From Clostridiales bacterium (GTDB lineage: Bacteria > Bacillota > Clostridia > Lachnospirales > Lachnospiraceae): a stretch of DNA of 34,097 nucleotides. Under the pieces are notes generated by a model. The model made no database searches. It was not told the origin of the DNA and worked only from the letters and a program-made list of their open reading frames with translations. Shown here piece after piece: positions 23,155 through 32,006 of the stretch; position 1 is the first letter of the stretch; the number at the start of each line of letters is the position of its first letter. The stretch is from assembly GCA_012839085.1 (NCBI GenBank), contig DUNZ01000149.1, positions 1 to 34,097 on the forward strand, written 5' to 3'. A program made the position numbers and the translations under genes.

Positions 23155-23955
23155 ATGAATAATAAAAGAATATTTATGACGGTAATACTCTTTATTACTT
23201 GTTTTTTTCTTGGAGTAGGTATTTCCAGGATTAAAAATGCTTCCAAAGAGGTTTTACTGAAAAGAGCCAAAGAAGAAAACTGGGGTCTTGGATTTACGGA
23301 AAAGGGAAGACCCCCAACAGGCAATGCTACTGCAGACGAACTAAAAAAATATGATGCCTATTATATTGGAGATACCAATGAGAAAATAATATATCTTACC
23401 TTTGATGCAGGTTATGAAAATGGCAATACCCCTCCAATACTGGAAGCTTTGAAAAAACATCAAGTTCCTGCTTGTTTTTTTCTAGTAGGTCATTATATCG
23501 AGAAGAATCCTGAATTGGTCAAGCAAATGGTTGAGGAAGGCCATATGGTGGCCAATCATACATACTCCCATCCCAATATGCATAAAATTTCATCCATAGA
23601 TGCTTTTCGAAAAGAGTTGGAGGATTTAGAAGTCTTATATAAAGAAGTGGTTGGCCAAGATATGCCGAGATATTACCGGCCTCCCCAAGGAAAGTATAAT
23701 ATTGAAAATTTGAAGATGGCCAAAGAACTGGGCTATAAGACATTTTTTTGGAGCCTAGCTTATGTTGATTGGTATAATGATAAACAACCAACCAGAGAAC
23801 AGGCCTTGGATAAATTAGTAAACCGAATTCATCCAGGTGCCATAGTACTTTTACACAGTACTTCAAAAACCAATGCCGAGATTATGGATGAACTGATCAC
23901 CAAATGGAAAGAGCTGGGCTATAGTTTTGGATCTTTAGAGGATTTGGTTCAATGA
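23155..23955 (+). CDS. pdaA: Polysaccharide deacetylase, PdaA-like (delta-lactam-biosynthetic de-N-acetylase)
   Basis: A 266-residue CE4 enzyme with an N-terminal membrane anchor or signal (IFMTVILFITCFFLGVGI, ~6-23). The pre-catalytic ENWGLGFTEKGRPPTGNATA segment is the PdaA hallmark. CE4 motifs are TFDAGYENG (D84, with A for the second Asp as in PdaA), NHTYSHPN (H135, H139), RPPQGKYN, FWSLAYVDW and LLHS. PdaA removes acetyl groups from muramic acid during formation of muramic delta-lactam in spore cortex and is needed for germination, so this implies an endospore former. The start lacks a strong Shine-Dalgarno (GGAG is ~17 nt away), consistent with low or stage-specific translation. It is 83 bp behind purC on the same strand with no obvious terminator between. 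Confidence 0.9.
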   Translation: MNNKRIFMTVILFITCFFLGVGISRIKNASKEVLLKRAKEENWGLGFTEKGRPPTGNATADELKKYDAYYIGDTNEKIIYLTFDAGYENGNTPPILEALKKHQVPACFFLVGHYIEKNPELVKQMVEEGHMVANHTYSHPNMHKISSIDAFRKELEDLEVLYKEVVGQDMPRYYRPPQGKYNIENLKMAKELGYKTFFWSLAYVDWYNDKQPTREQALDKLVNRIHPGAIVLLHSTSKTNAEIMDELITKWKELGYSFGSLEDLVQ

Positions 23956-24002
23956 CTTCATATTCATAGCATGACACTATATGGATATGATTAATTTTCA
24001 CT

Positions 24003-24059
24003 GCATACCTCGGTACTTAGGTTTCTATCAAAAGAGCCTGATGTACCGCTAGGGTATGC
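24003..24059 (+). terminator. Large interrupted hairpin downstream of pdaA
   Basis: GCATACC / GGTATGC outer stem, GGTAC / GTACC inner stem and AGG / CCT near the loop. There is no strong U-tract (ATATCTTT follows), so it is a possible terminator or RNA-stabilising structure. Confidence 0.4.
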
Positions 24060-24075
24060 ATATCTTTGGTACTAA

Positions 24076-24104
24076 TTGACACCATTCTTATTCTATGCTA
24101 AGAT
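24076..24104 (+). promoter_or_regulatory. Promoter of the riboswitch-antiporter transcript
   Basis: TTGACA (perfect), a 17-bp spacer, TAAGAT (4 of 6). The predicted start at ~24111 is immediately upstream of the aptamer. Confidence 0.7.
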
Positions 24105-24114
24105 AGGGGAAACA

Positions 24115-24320
24115 TCTCCGAATATCATGTTTTGGTAGTGGGGGACCCAATATTAGGGGTGAATCTTTGGTATGGAAGAGCTATGCAACAGGGACGAATC
24201 GTTGCAAAGATAATAATCCAACAAATAAGTTGGATTTTTAAAAGCCAAATAGACATACAAGGAGGGGCGAACTTGGTAGCCCTAACCCGTCAGCTAATCC
24301 CATAGGAGTAAACCAAGCGT
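24115..24320 (+). promoter_or_regulatory. c-di-AMP riboswitch (ydaO/yuaA class)
   Basis: The class signatures are present in order: GGGGGACCCAA then GGGGTGAATC (~24140-24165), and further 3' AACCCGTCAGCTAATCCCATAGG (~24285-24308), followed by AAACCAAGCG, which can pair with TTTTGGT at the 5' side to close P1. Between them is a variable helix AATCCAAC / GTTGGATT followed by TTT. In this class c-di-AMP binding favours termination, and K+ or cation transporters and cell-wall genes are the usual targets. The downstream gene is a cation/proton antiporter, fitting that regulon. Confidence 0.9.
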
Positions 24321-24363
24321 ATGACGAAACTCAATTTATTGAGTGGGTTTATTCGCTTTTTTT
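24318..24363 (+). terminator. Riboswitch expression-platform terminator
   Basis: GCG...ACTCAAT / ATTGAGT...CGC followed by TTTTTTTT. The 5' arm begins within the end of the aptamer P1 strand (AAGCG), giving the overlap needed for ligand-controlled termination. Confidence 0.85.
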
Positions 24364-24477
24364 GTGTGCATAAATATTACATAAGGAGGTTTGCTAATTC
24401 GTTAAATCTATGCAGTTGAATATGTAAAGCGCCATAGTCATACGGTTTAATACTAATTGTGATATGGAGGAGCAAAA

Positions 24478-25704
24478 TTGGATTTACTTTTGAAAATTAG
24501 TATCGTATTGTTGGTAGGGGTAATCGGTGGGAAAGTGGCGAAAATTTTTAAACTTCCTAATGTATCAGGTTATTTAGTTGCTGGTTTATTTCTAGGACCC
24601 TCATTTTTTGGGTTTATCAGTGGACAAGATATCGAAACATTTTCAGTAATAAATGAATTGGCCTTAGCGGTAATTGCCTTTAGTATTGGAAATGAGTTTA
24701 TTCTTAAAGATATGTTAAAGTTAGGAAAATCTATAGTAATCATAACTTTAACTGAGGTTGTGGGTGCTGTAGCCCTAGTTTTTTCTGTAATGTATTTCGT
24801 GTTTCATCAGTCATTTGCCTTTAGTATCGTTATTGCTTCCATGTCAGCAGCCACAGCGCCTGCAGCTACTCTCTTAGTAATTCGGCAGTACAAAGCCAAA
24901 GGACCATTAACAAAAACAATACTGCCGGTTGTAGCTTTGGATGATGTATTTGGTATTATTGCATTTGGTATTGCTATGTCTTTGGCAAAATTATCGATTG
25001 GACAAGAAAAGTTTTCAATTACAAAAATGATAAGTGAACCGTTGATTGAAATAGGAGGGTCTATTTTACTGGGGTTTGTTCTAGGTTTATTGCTGGTTAT
25101 AGCGGCAAAGAAGTCCAAAGGTCGTGATGAACGTCAGGCTATATCCCTGGTGGCCATTGGGGTAGCAACTGGTATTTCCAATTGGCTAGGATTATCCCCC
25201 TTATTAACTAGTATTATGATGGGAACCACCATGGTGAATATGTTACATAGTTCAAAAAAGGTGTTTGACTCTGTCAATGATTTTGTTAACCCTGTATATA
25301 TCTTATTTTTTACTTTAGCTGGTGCAAGTTTGGATTTAAGTATATTAGCATCGGTTGGATTGTTAGGGGTGGCATATGTTATTTCCAGAGCAGGAGGAAA
25401 AATCATCGGTGCCTGGTGCGGGGCAAAAGCTGTAAAAACAGATCCTATGGTAAGAAAATATCTGGGATTTGCCTTACTTCCCCAGGGAGGTATATCCATT
25501 GGCTTAATTGTATTGGTTCGCCAACAATTACCGGAATTGTCGACTGCAATTAGTACCATAATTATGTTTAGCGTATTAATCTATGAGGTATCTGGTCCAA
25601 TATTTGCTAAGCTTGCCATTCAAAAAGCAGGTGAAATTAAGGATATAGGAAGCAAGGAAGAAAGCCATGAGAGAAAGAAAATAAAAACGGTAGAAGCTTC
25701 TTAG
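24478..25704 (+). CDS. CPA2-family monovalent cation:proton antiporter (KefB/GerN-like membrane domain)
   Basis: A 408-residue integral membrane protein with about 11-12 hydrophobic spans and no cytosolic RCK/TrkA_N domain. Seen are the N-terminal KLPNVSGYLVAGLFLGPSFFG typical of CPA2 proteins, the SMSAATAPAATLLVIRQYKAKGPLT stretch, LDDVFGIIAFGI containing the paired acidic residues (DD) of the ion site, and a C-terminal polar tail. It exchanges K+ or Na+ for protons at the cell membrane. TTG start with GGAGG 7 nt upstream. It is behind a c-di-AMP riboswitch, which argues for a role in K+ or osmotic balance; ion selectivity cannot be told from sequence. Confidence 0.9.
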   Translation: MDLLLKISIVLLVGVIGGKVAKIFKLPNVSGYLVAGLFLGPSFFGFISGQDIETFSVINELALAVIAFSIGNEFILKDMLKLGKSIVIITLTEVVGAVALVFSVMYFVFHQSFAFSIVIASMSAATAPAATLLVIRQYKAKGPLTKTILPVVALDDVFGIIAFGIAMSLAKLSIGQEKFSITKMISEPLIEIGGSILLGFVLGLLLVIAAKKSKGRDERQAISLVAIGVATGISNWLGLSPLLTSIMMGTTMVNMLHSSKKVFDSVNDFVNPVYILFFTLAGASLDLSILASVGLLGVAYVISRAGGKIIGAWCGAKAVKTDPMVRKYLGFALLPQGGISIGLIVLVRQQLPELSTAISTIIMFSVLIYEVSGPIFAKLAIQKAGEIKDIGSKEESHERKKIKTVEAS

Positions 25705-25809
25705 TAAACAATGATGGGAATGGTTTACTTGGTGTACCAGACTTAATTTGTTAATTGAATTGATATTAAAACAGAAAACAAGTGAATAATAAAAAGAAAT
25801 ACAAAAAGA

Positions 25810-25864
25810 AAAAAGTAAGGAAACAGAAATTCTAATAAAAATGATCTGTTTTCTTACTTTTTTT
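25810..25864 (+). terminator. Rho-independent terminator of the antiporter gene
   Basis: AAAAAGTAAGGAAACAGA / TCTGTTTTCTTACTTTTT (about 17 bp with one G-U), then a T-rich tail TTTTGTTTT. Confidence 0.85.
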
Positions 25865-25945
25865 GTTTTATAAGGAAATTTACTTGCTTAAATTCGTAAA
25901 GAGGCGAATTTTGCAAAATATATGTTTAAATTCCCTGTAAAGATG

Positions 25946-25954
25946 TGGTAGAAT
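25946..25954 (+). promoter_or_regulatory. Extended -10 promoter of the two-component operon
   Basis: TGGTAGAAT fits TGnTAtAAT with one mismatch. The transcript would begin near 25961, inside the extra codons of the track ORF, supporting the TTG start at 26003. Confidence 0.45.
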
Positions 25955-26002
25955 ATGTATAGTGCAATATGTCGGAAATTTTGCATAAGGGAGGTGCTTT
26001 CT

Positions 26003-27673
26003 TTGTTAAAAATTTTTTTGGTAGAAGATGAAGTTGTGGTAAGGGAGGGAATAAGGGAAACCTTAAATTGGGAGGAAAATGATTTTCAATTCTGTGGGGA
26101 GGCCAGTGATGGTGAACTAGCCTACCCTTTGATACAAAAATATAAACCAGATATTGTGATTACCGATATTCGGATGCCCTTTATGGATGGATTAGAACTC
26201 AGTAGGTTAATTAAAAAAGATATGCCTTGGATCAAAATTATTATACTTAGTGGATATGGGGAATTTGAATATGCCAAAGAGGCGATTAATATTGGGGTAA
26301 CGGAATATTTATTGAAACCGATCAATGGTAGTGAATTAATGAATTGCTTACTTAAGGTCAAGAAGAAAATTCTAACCGAACAGAAGGAAAAGGCGAATAT
26401 AGAACGTTTCAAAAAAGAAATGAAGGAATATGAAGAAGATGAAAAAAGGCGTATCTTTTATGATTTAGTAAATAATGCACAGCCTCTTGCTAGCATATTG
26501 GATCGGGGAAATGAACTAAATCTTGAATTAAGCGCCATTGTATATAATATTATTTTATTTACTATAGACCATAACCGGGAATATCATCATGAATCCTTGG
26601 AAGTACATACCATTCATCAAGAATTGAAACCTTTGTTTCAAGCCAATGATGACCTTATTAAGTTTGATTTGTTTATGGACGGCATGGCCTTATTGATGAA
26701 AGGAAATAGTTTGGAAGATTTGCAAAAAAAGCAAGTCTACTATATTAATCGCATACAAGAAATAATGGAGACTCATCAAGGGATTTCTTATTTTGGAGCT
26801 ATCGGAGTTCCAGTGAAAAGATTGGGTGAGTTAAATCGCTCTTATCATGAAGCTAGCCGTGCCTTTTCTTATCGCTATATCTGGGAGGAAAATCTGATTC
26901 TGGATAGTAATGCCATAGCGGAAACTGGTGAAACTCTAAAGCGGACAAACCCTTTGAATATGGATAATATAGTTAAGTTAGAGAAGCGTAAAGTAGAAAT
27001 CTTTTTAAAATCAGGTAGTAAAGAAGATGTTAATAATTTTGTTGAAGAGTATTTACAATCCATCGGCAATGAAAATCGTAATTCCTTTTTGTTCCGTCAA
27101 TATGTGGTCATTGATATGTATTCCATTGTAGCAGGTTTTTATGAGGAAATAGGCCTTGAAGATTATGATTTAGAAAAACCATTTCATAATAACACTCAAT
27201 TTAATCAAATTGTATCAAATTTTGATTATACAAAGGATTACATTAAACGTATTTTTAATAATGCCATTGAGGCAAGGGATAAGATAACAACGAAGCAATA
27301 TAATAATATCGTTAGTAAAGCCAAGATATTTATTCAAGAGAATTTTTGTAGAGAAGATTTGTCCTTAAACCAAGTGGCAGCCAGTGTATTTGTAACTCCC
27401 AGTCATTTTAGCTCTGTATTTTCCCAGAAAACCGGTCAAACTTTCATTAAATATTTAACAGATTTAAGGATGAATAAAGCAAAGGAACTATTGAAGTTCA
27501 CTGATATGAAAACTTCAGAGATTGGTTATGCCGTAGGCTATAAGGATCCTCACTATTTTTCCTACTTATTTAAGAAAACATTTAATTGCTCTCCAAAGCA
27601 ATATCGTAATAATATCCGAAAAAGGGAGGATTCAATGTGCTACAAATCTGCAAAAAGAAATTCTCCAACATAA
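26003..27673 (+). CDS. Response regulator, YesN/AraC type
   Basis: A 556-residue DNA-binding response regulator. Residues 1-~120 are a receiver domain with acidic pair VEDE, phospho-acceptor D55 (VITDIRMP), and the conserved K in EYLLKPI. A long middle region (~125-440) follows, as in YesN-type regulators. The C-terminal AraC HTH (~450-548) includes DLSLNQVAASVFVTPSHFSS and TSEIGYAVGYKDPHYFSYLF. The track ORF start at 25955 lies on the promoter. TTG 26003 follows GGGAGG by 8 nt and gives the canonical LLKIFLVEDE start. It overlaps the kinase gene by 37 bp. It probably activates the adjacent sugar importer in response to its kinase. Confidence 0.94.
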   Translation: MLKIFLVEDEVVVREGIRETLNWEENDFQFCGEASDGELAYPLIQKYKPDIVITDIRMPFMDGLELSRLIKKDMPWIKIIILSGYGEFEYAKEAINIGVTEYLLKPINGSELMNCLLKVKKKILTEQKEKANIERFKKEMKEYEEDEKRRIFYDLVNNAQPLASILDRGNELNLELSAIVYNIILFTIDHNREYHHESLEVHTIHQELKPLFQANDDLIKFDLFMDGMALLMKGNSLEDLQKKQVYYINRIQEIMETHQGISYFGAIGVPVKRLGELNRSYHEASRAFSYRYIWEENLILDSNAIAETGETLKRTNPLNMDNIVKLEKRKVEIFLKSGSKEDVNNFVEEYLQSIGNENRNSFLFRQYVVIDMYSIVAGFYEEIGLEDYDLEKPFHNNTQFNQIVSNFDYTKDYIKRIFNNAIEARDKITTKQYNNIVSKAKIFIQENFCREDLSLNQVAASVFVTPSHFSSVFSQKTGQTFIKYLTDLRMNKAKELLKFTDMKTSEIGYAVGYKDPHYFSYLFKKTFNCSPKQYRNNIRKREDSMCYKSAKRNSPT

Positions 27674-29091
27674 AACTGAATGTAAAAATCAGCTTATACT
27701 ATTCTATTATTTTACTAATCTTTTGTTTTGTCTTCTTAATGTTTTTTGCTACAACCGTAAAATACAATCGTGAGTATAACGAAATTGTTAAAAGTGCAAC
27801 CATAGCCAGCAGTTTTAGTATTGACTTTAAAAAAGATTTTGACTATAAAATGTATCGCATTATTATCGGCAGTAAGGAATTTTATGAGGAAAATCCTTAT
27901 AAGGACATTGAAGAGGCGAGGGTGATAGCAGAAAAATTACAGTCTAACTCTTGGTCCAAAGGGAATGTCGAAAGAGCAGAAGCCATACAAAAATATTTAA
28001 CCAATCTAAAAAAACATGTTCAAAAAATTGAGAATAATATTACAGAGCTAGGTCACTACGATGAGAATATCACAATTCTTTATAATGACATTCATGTAGT
28101 AACTTCTTTAATCCAAGATACCATCTTAGAGTATACCTATTATGAAACCCTGGAAATGGAAAATGTCCGAGCTGAAATGGAAGTTGAAATGTTAAAGAGC
28201 ATGGAAATCATGATAATCATGGTAATTACCATGATTATGGTAGGACTATTCGTTTCAATATTAATTTCTAATAGTATTTCAAAACCTGTAAAAGAATTGA
28301 GTTATATTACGAATCAGGTAGCAAAAGGCGATTTGACGGTTCGTTCCCATATTAAAAATGGAGCTGAAGTGAAAATGCTTAGCGATTCCTTAAATATTAT
28401 GATCGAAAAATTAAGCGATCTAATTGAAACCGTTAAGATTGAGCAAAGTAATTTAAGAGAAACAGAAATAAAACTACTTCAGGAACAAATTAACCCTCAT
28501 TTTCTTTATAATACCCTGGATACGATTATATGGTTGGCAGAGTCGGGTAAACTAGAGGATGTTGTAGAAGTGGTTGGCTCTCTTTCTAAGTATTTTCGTA
28601 CCTCCTTAAGCAAGGGGAAGGACTTGGTTACCTTGAAAGACGAAGAGCTTCATGTATGTAGTTATTTGCAAATTCAAAAGGTGAGATATGGAGATATTCT
28701 AGAGTATGAGATTGATTTTCCCAAGGAACTATCCTTATGCAGAATACCAAAAATTACATTACAACCTCTGGTGGAAAACGCTTTATATCACGGTATAAAA
28801 AACAAAAGATCAAAGGGGAAAATCTCGGTTCTAGCTAGAATGGATAAGGAACGTCTTATTATTAAGGTTATGGATAATGGTTTGGGAATGACCCCAGAAA
28901 GGCTGCAGCAAGTAATCAATAGTTTACAAAGAAAGTCAGAAGATAATCAAGATTTTTATGGTCTATATAATGTAAATGAGCGGATTCGTTTGATCTTTGG
29001 TTGCAATTATGGATTAACCATTGAAAGTACCTATGAAGAAGGAACTAAGGTAACAATTGCTTTGCCAGCGACTACCACAGAGGATGGTTAA
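27637..29091 (+). CDS. Sensor histidine kinase, YesM/LytS-like (HisKA_7TM-independent His_kinase family)
   Basis: A 484-residue membrane kinase. TM1 is about 17-42 and TM2 about 189-212, enclosing an extracytoplasmic helical sensor region of ~145 residues. A HAMP domain (~210-265, SNSISKPVKELSYITNQVAKGDL) and a coiled coil follow. The phospho-acceptor is H288 in INPHFLYNTLD, typical of the His_kinase (PF06580) group. The HATPase domain has LVENALYHGIK (N box), VMDNGLGM (G1) and GLYNVNERI (G2). GTG start with GGGAGG 7 nt upstream, located 37 bp inside the end of the response-regulator gene, so translation is probably coupled. The ligand is probably a sugar or sugar-loaded binding protein of the neighbouring importer; this is inference from gene order. 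Confidence 0.93.
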   Translation: MLQICKKKFSNIKLNVKISLYYSIILLIFCFVFLMFFATTVKYNREYNEIVKSATIASSFSIDFKKDFDYKMYRIIIGSKEFYEENPYKDIEEARVIAEKLQSNSWSKGNVERAEAIQKYLTNLKKHVQKIENNITELGHYDENITILYNDIHVVTSLIQDTILEYTYYETLEMENVRAEMEVEMLKSMEIMIIMVITMIMVGLFVSILISNSISKPVKELSYITNQVAKGDLTVRSHIKNGAEVKMLSDSLNIMIEKLSDLIETVKIEQSNLRETEIKLLQEQINPHFLYNTLDTIIWLAESGKLEDVVEVVGSLSKYFRTSLSKGKDLVTLKDEELHVCSYLQIQKVRYGDILEYEIDFPKELSLCRIPKITLQPLVENALYHGIKNKRSKGKISVLARMDKERLIIKVMDNGLGMTPERLQQVINSLQRKSEDNQDFYGLYNVNERIRLIFGCNYGLTIESTYEEGTKVTIALPATTTEDG

Positions 29092-29278
29092 TCTAAAAAT
29101 ATTATAAGTATATCCAAAAAAAACAAACATCTATAAATTTAAGTATAAAAATCCCATAAAATAACTACATATTCTCTAAAGATAATTAATCGTATTTTTA
29201 CCTCTTCTATGTAAAGATATTGGTGTCATCAGTGATATCATTGGTGATTATAAAAAATAATAGGATGGAGGATTGAAG

Positions 29279-30298
29279 ATGAAAAGAATGAAACAGTTGT
29301 TGGTTGTTCTTATGATTTTAGCTCTTGGAATGGCATTCTGGGGCTGCGGCAATAAGGATAAGGATGATCAGACCTCAGGAAAAGACGTATCTTCTAGCGA
29401 AGATGGAGATCTTATTGTAGTAGGTTTTTCTCAAGTAGGTGCAGAATCTGACTGGCGTACAGCAAATACAAAATCATTCCAGAGTACATTTGTAGAAGAT
29501 GCTGGATACAAATTACTTTTTGATGATGCTCAACAAAAACAAGAGAACCAGATTAAGGCAGTTCGTAACTTTATTCAACAGGATGTGGATTACATAGTAA
29601 TCGCTCCGGTGGTTGAAACTGGTTGGGAAACCGTTCTCGGTGAAGCAAAGGAAGCTGGTATTCCTGTAATCATCGTAGACCGTATGATTGATGTTTCTGA
29701 CGATAGTTTATTTACCTGTTGGGTAGGTTCTAACTTCAAACAAGAAGGATATGACGCTGCTGATTGGTTAGCAGAATATCTTGATAAAGAAGGTAGAAGT
29801 GATGAGACAATTAATATTGTAACCCTTCAAGGTACCATTGGTTCTTCCGCTCAAATTGGTCGTACCGAAGGTGTGGAAGAAAGACTGAATGATCATCCAA
29901 ACTGGGTTATGTTAGACAGACAGACTGGTGAATTTACTCAGTCTAAGGGTCAGGAAGTTATGGAATCATTCCTTAAATCCTATGATGGTATTGATGTTGT
30001 AATCGCTGAAAATGACAATATGGCATTTGGTGCTATTGATGCTATTAAAGCAGCAGGTAAAGTTCCAGGAAAAGATATCATTATCATTTCCTTTGACGCT
30101 GTTAAGGCTGCCTTTGAATCTATGATCGCTGGCGATATGAATGTTTCTGTAGAATGTAATCCACTTCACGGACCTAGAGTATCTGAAATTATTCAGAAAC
30201 TTGAAAAAGGTGAAAAGGTAGATAAATTACAGTATGTAGAAGAGGGAGTATACCCTGCAGAGACTGCAGCTGAACTAATTGACTCTAGACAATATTAA
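29279..30298 (+). CDS. ytfQ: Sugar-binding lipoprotein, YtfQ-like (galactofuranose-type)
   Basis: A ~339-residue periplasmic-binding-protein type 1 (Peripla_BP_4) lipoprotein. The signal peptide ends in a lipobox FWGC, followed by an Asp/Lys/Ser linker. The mature domain follows E. coli YtfQ closely in key segments: VGFSQVGAESDWR, QQKQENQIKAVRNFIQQ, VIAPVVETGWE and GEFTQSKGQEVMESF. YtfQ binds the furanose form of galactose, and its contacts include residues in the SQVG..SxWR and APVVxTGW loops. Start: the track begins at TTG 29273, but ATG 29279 is 7 nt behind GGAGG. A 181-bp gap separates it from the kinase gene, and a strong hairpin follows. Substrate specificity in this lineage may differ (other furanoses). 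Confidence 0.93.
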   Translation: MKRMKQLLVVLMILALGMAFWGCGNKDKDDQTSGKDVSSSEDGDLIVVGFSQVGAESDWRTANTKSFQSTFVEDAGYKLLFDDAQQKQENQIKAVRNFIQQDVDYIVIAPVVETGWETVLGEAKEAGIPVIIVDRMIDVSDDSLFTCWVGSNFKQEGYDAADWLAEYLDKEGRSDETINIVTLQGTIGSSAQIGRTEGVEERLNDHPNWVMLDRQTGEFTQSKGQEVMESFLKSYDGIDVVIAENDNMAFGAIDAIKAAGKVPGKDIIIISFDAVKAAFESMIAGDMNVSVECNPLHGPRVSEIIQKLEKGEKVDKLQYVEEGVYPAETAAELIDSRQY

Positions 30299-30368
30299 TT
30301 TTTCGTATAATTATTAAGAATTAGGAGCGAAATGTCAGCTTCTTAGGATTATTGAGATCTAGTATAAG

Positions 30369-30406
30369 AGGCTGCTGCAAATACTAAGGTTTTGCAGCAG
30401 CCTTTT
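30369..30406 (+). terminator. Intercistronic terminator between ytfQ and ytfR
   Basis: AGGCTGCTGCAAA / TTTGCAGCAGCCT is a perfect 13-bp stem with 9-nt loop and TTTT. It is likely a partial terminator that lowers transport-gene expression relative to the binding protein and protects the ytfQ mRNA 3' end. Confidence 0.85.
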
Positions 30407-30470
30407 ACAAAAGAGATAAGTGTTTTTATGAATGCTAAAAAGTTGTGAACAAAGAAAGGATTGATTCCTT

Positions 30471-32006
30471 GTGATGAATGAGAATAAACCGCTTCTTACA
30501 ATGAGGCATATTACCAAGACATTTCCTGGTGTCAAGGCTTTGTCCAATGTTGATTTTACTTTAAGAGCTGGTGAAATCCATGCTTTGATGGGTGAAAATG
30601 GAGCAGGGAAATCAACTTTGATTAAGGTGTTGACTGGTGTAGAAGAAATGGAGACGGGAGAAATCTATCTGGAAGGAATAGACCATCCGATTATTAACCG
30701 ATCACCACAAGAGGCTCAGGCAATAGGTATTAGTACAGTTTATCAAGAAATAAATCTCTGTCCCAATTTATCGGTTGCAGAAAATATTTATATTGGTAGA
30801 GAACCGAAGAAATTTGGGAGAATTGACTGGAAGACCATGAATAAGAAATCCAGTGAGCTGTTAAAAAATTTAAATATTATGATTGATGTTACAAAACCTT
30901 TAAGCAATTTTTCTGTAGCCATTCAACAAATGGTTGCTATAGCAAGAGCAGTAGATATTTCGTCTAAAGTATTAATCTTAGACGAACCCACATCAAGTTT
31001 GGATGAGCAAGAAGTTGAAAAGCTATTTCTTGTCATGCGCAAACTAAAAGAATCAGGAATTGGTATTATTTTTGTAACCCATTTTTTAGAGCAAGTATAT
31101 AAAATCTGTGACCGAATTACGGTGTTAAGAAATGGTTGTTTAGTAGGAGAGTATGAAACAGAAAAGCTACCTAGTGTTGAACTGGTAGAATTAATGATAG
31201 GAAAAGAAATTGAAGATCTAGCAAAATTAAGTAAAGAAGAAAATGATGAGGAAAATAATGAGAAAAAGGAGATTGTTATAGACGCCAAAGGACTTGGTCA
31301 TACAGGAACGATTCATCCCTTTGATTTAAAGATACATAAAGGTGAAGTAATCGGATTGTCTGGATTACTTGGTTCCGGACGATCTGAACTAGCAAGAGCT
31401 ATCTATGGAGCCGATAAACCTGACCAGGGAGAACTTTACTTTAAAGAAAAGAAATTGCAGATCAACACCCCTCTAGATGCTTTGAAATCAGGGATGGCAT
31501 ATCTACCGGAAAACCGAAAGGAAGAGGGCATTATAGAGGATTTGTCTGTAAGAGAAAATATTATCATTGCTCTTCAGGCAAGACGTGGGATGTTTAAGGT
31601 GATTAGCCGAAAGGAACAAGAGGAATTTGCAGACAAATTTATTGATTTGTTGCAGATTAAAACTTCCAGTAGAGATGTACCAGTAAAACAACTCAGCGGA
31701 GGTAATCAGCAAAAAGTTATCTTGGGAAGATGGCTCCTTACAAATCCAGATTTTCTGATACTGGATGAACCTACCAGAGGAATCGACGTAGGAACCAAGA
31801 CGGAAATTCAAAAATTAGTTTTAAAATTTTCAGAAGAGGGAAAGACCATTTTATTTATCTCATCTGAAATTGACGAAATGCTCCGTGTTTGCAATAAAAT
31901 AGCCGTATTAAGAGATCGTAAAAAGGTAAGTGAATTAAAAGGGGATCAACTTTCTCAGAGTAATATAATGAAAGCGATTGCAGGAGGTGATACGAAGGAT
32001 GAATAA
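30471..32006 (+). CDS. ytfR: Sugar ABC transporter ATP-binding protein, YtfR-like
   Basis: A 511-residue tandem ATPase of the CUT2/ribose type. NBD1 has Walker A GENGAGKST (~40-48), a degenerate signature FSVAIQQMVAIARA and Walker B LILDEPTSSL. NBD2 has the reduced Walker A GLLGSGRSELARAI, the exact signature LSGGNQQKV and Walker B LILDEPTRGIDVG. This asymmetry is normal for the family (RbsA, MglA). It powers uptake with the two permeases that follow. GTG start (GTG-ATG pair), with AAGGA about 10 nt upstream. It lies behind the intercistronic terminator and overlaps the next gene by 8 bp. Confidence 0.95.
   Translation: MMNENKPLLTMRHITKTFPGVKALSNVDFTLRAGEIHALMGENGAGKSTLIKVLTGVEEMETGEIYLEGIDHPIINRSPQEAQAIGISTVYQEINLCPNLSVAENIYIGREPKKFGRIDWKTMNKKSSELLKNLNIMIDVTKPLSNFSVAIQQMVAIARAVDISSKVLILDEPTSSLDEQEVEKLFLVMRKLKESGIGIIFVTHFLEQVYKICDRITVLRNGCLVGEYETEKLPSVELVELMIGKEIEDLAKLSKEENDEENNEKKEIVIDAKGLGHTGTIHPFDLKIHKGEVIGLSGLLGSGRSELARAIYGADKPDQGELYFKEKKLQINTPLDALKSGMAYLPENRKEEGIIEDLSVRENIIIALQARRGMFKVISRKEQEEFADKFIDLLQIKTSSRDVPVKQLSGGNQQKVILGRWLLTNPDFLILDEPTRGIDVGTKTEIQKLVLKFSEEGKTILFISSEIDEMLRVCNKIAVLRDRKKVSELKGDQLSQSNIMKAIAGGDTKDE

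Noticed and set aside
22938-23324. 128-aa minus-strand ORF
   Set aside because: It spans the end of purC and the start of pdaA antisense; it shows no motif or ribosome binding site.
25134-25559. 141-aa minus-strand ORF
   Set aside because: It is a shadow of the antiporter gene, which has clear family motifs and its own promoter on the plus strand.
30923-31288. 121-aa minus-strand ORF
   Set aside because: It is antisense to the ytfR ATPase motifs; its Ser-rich composition is typical of a shadow frame.
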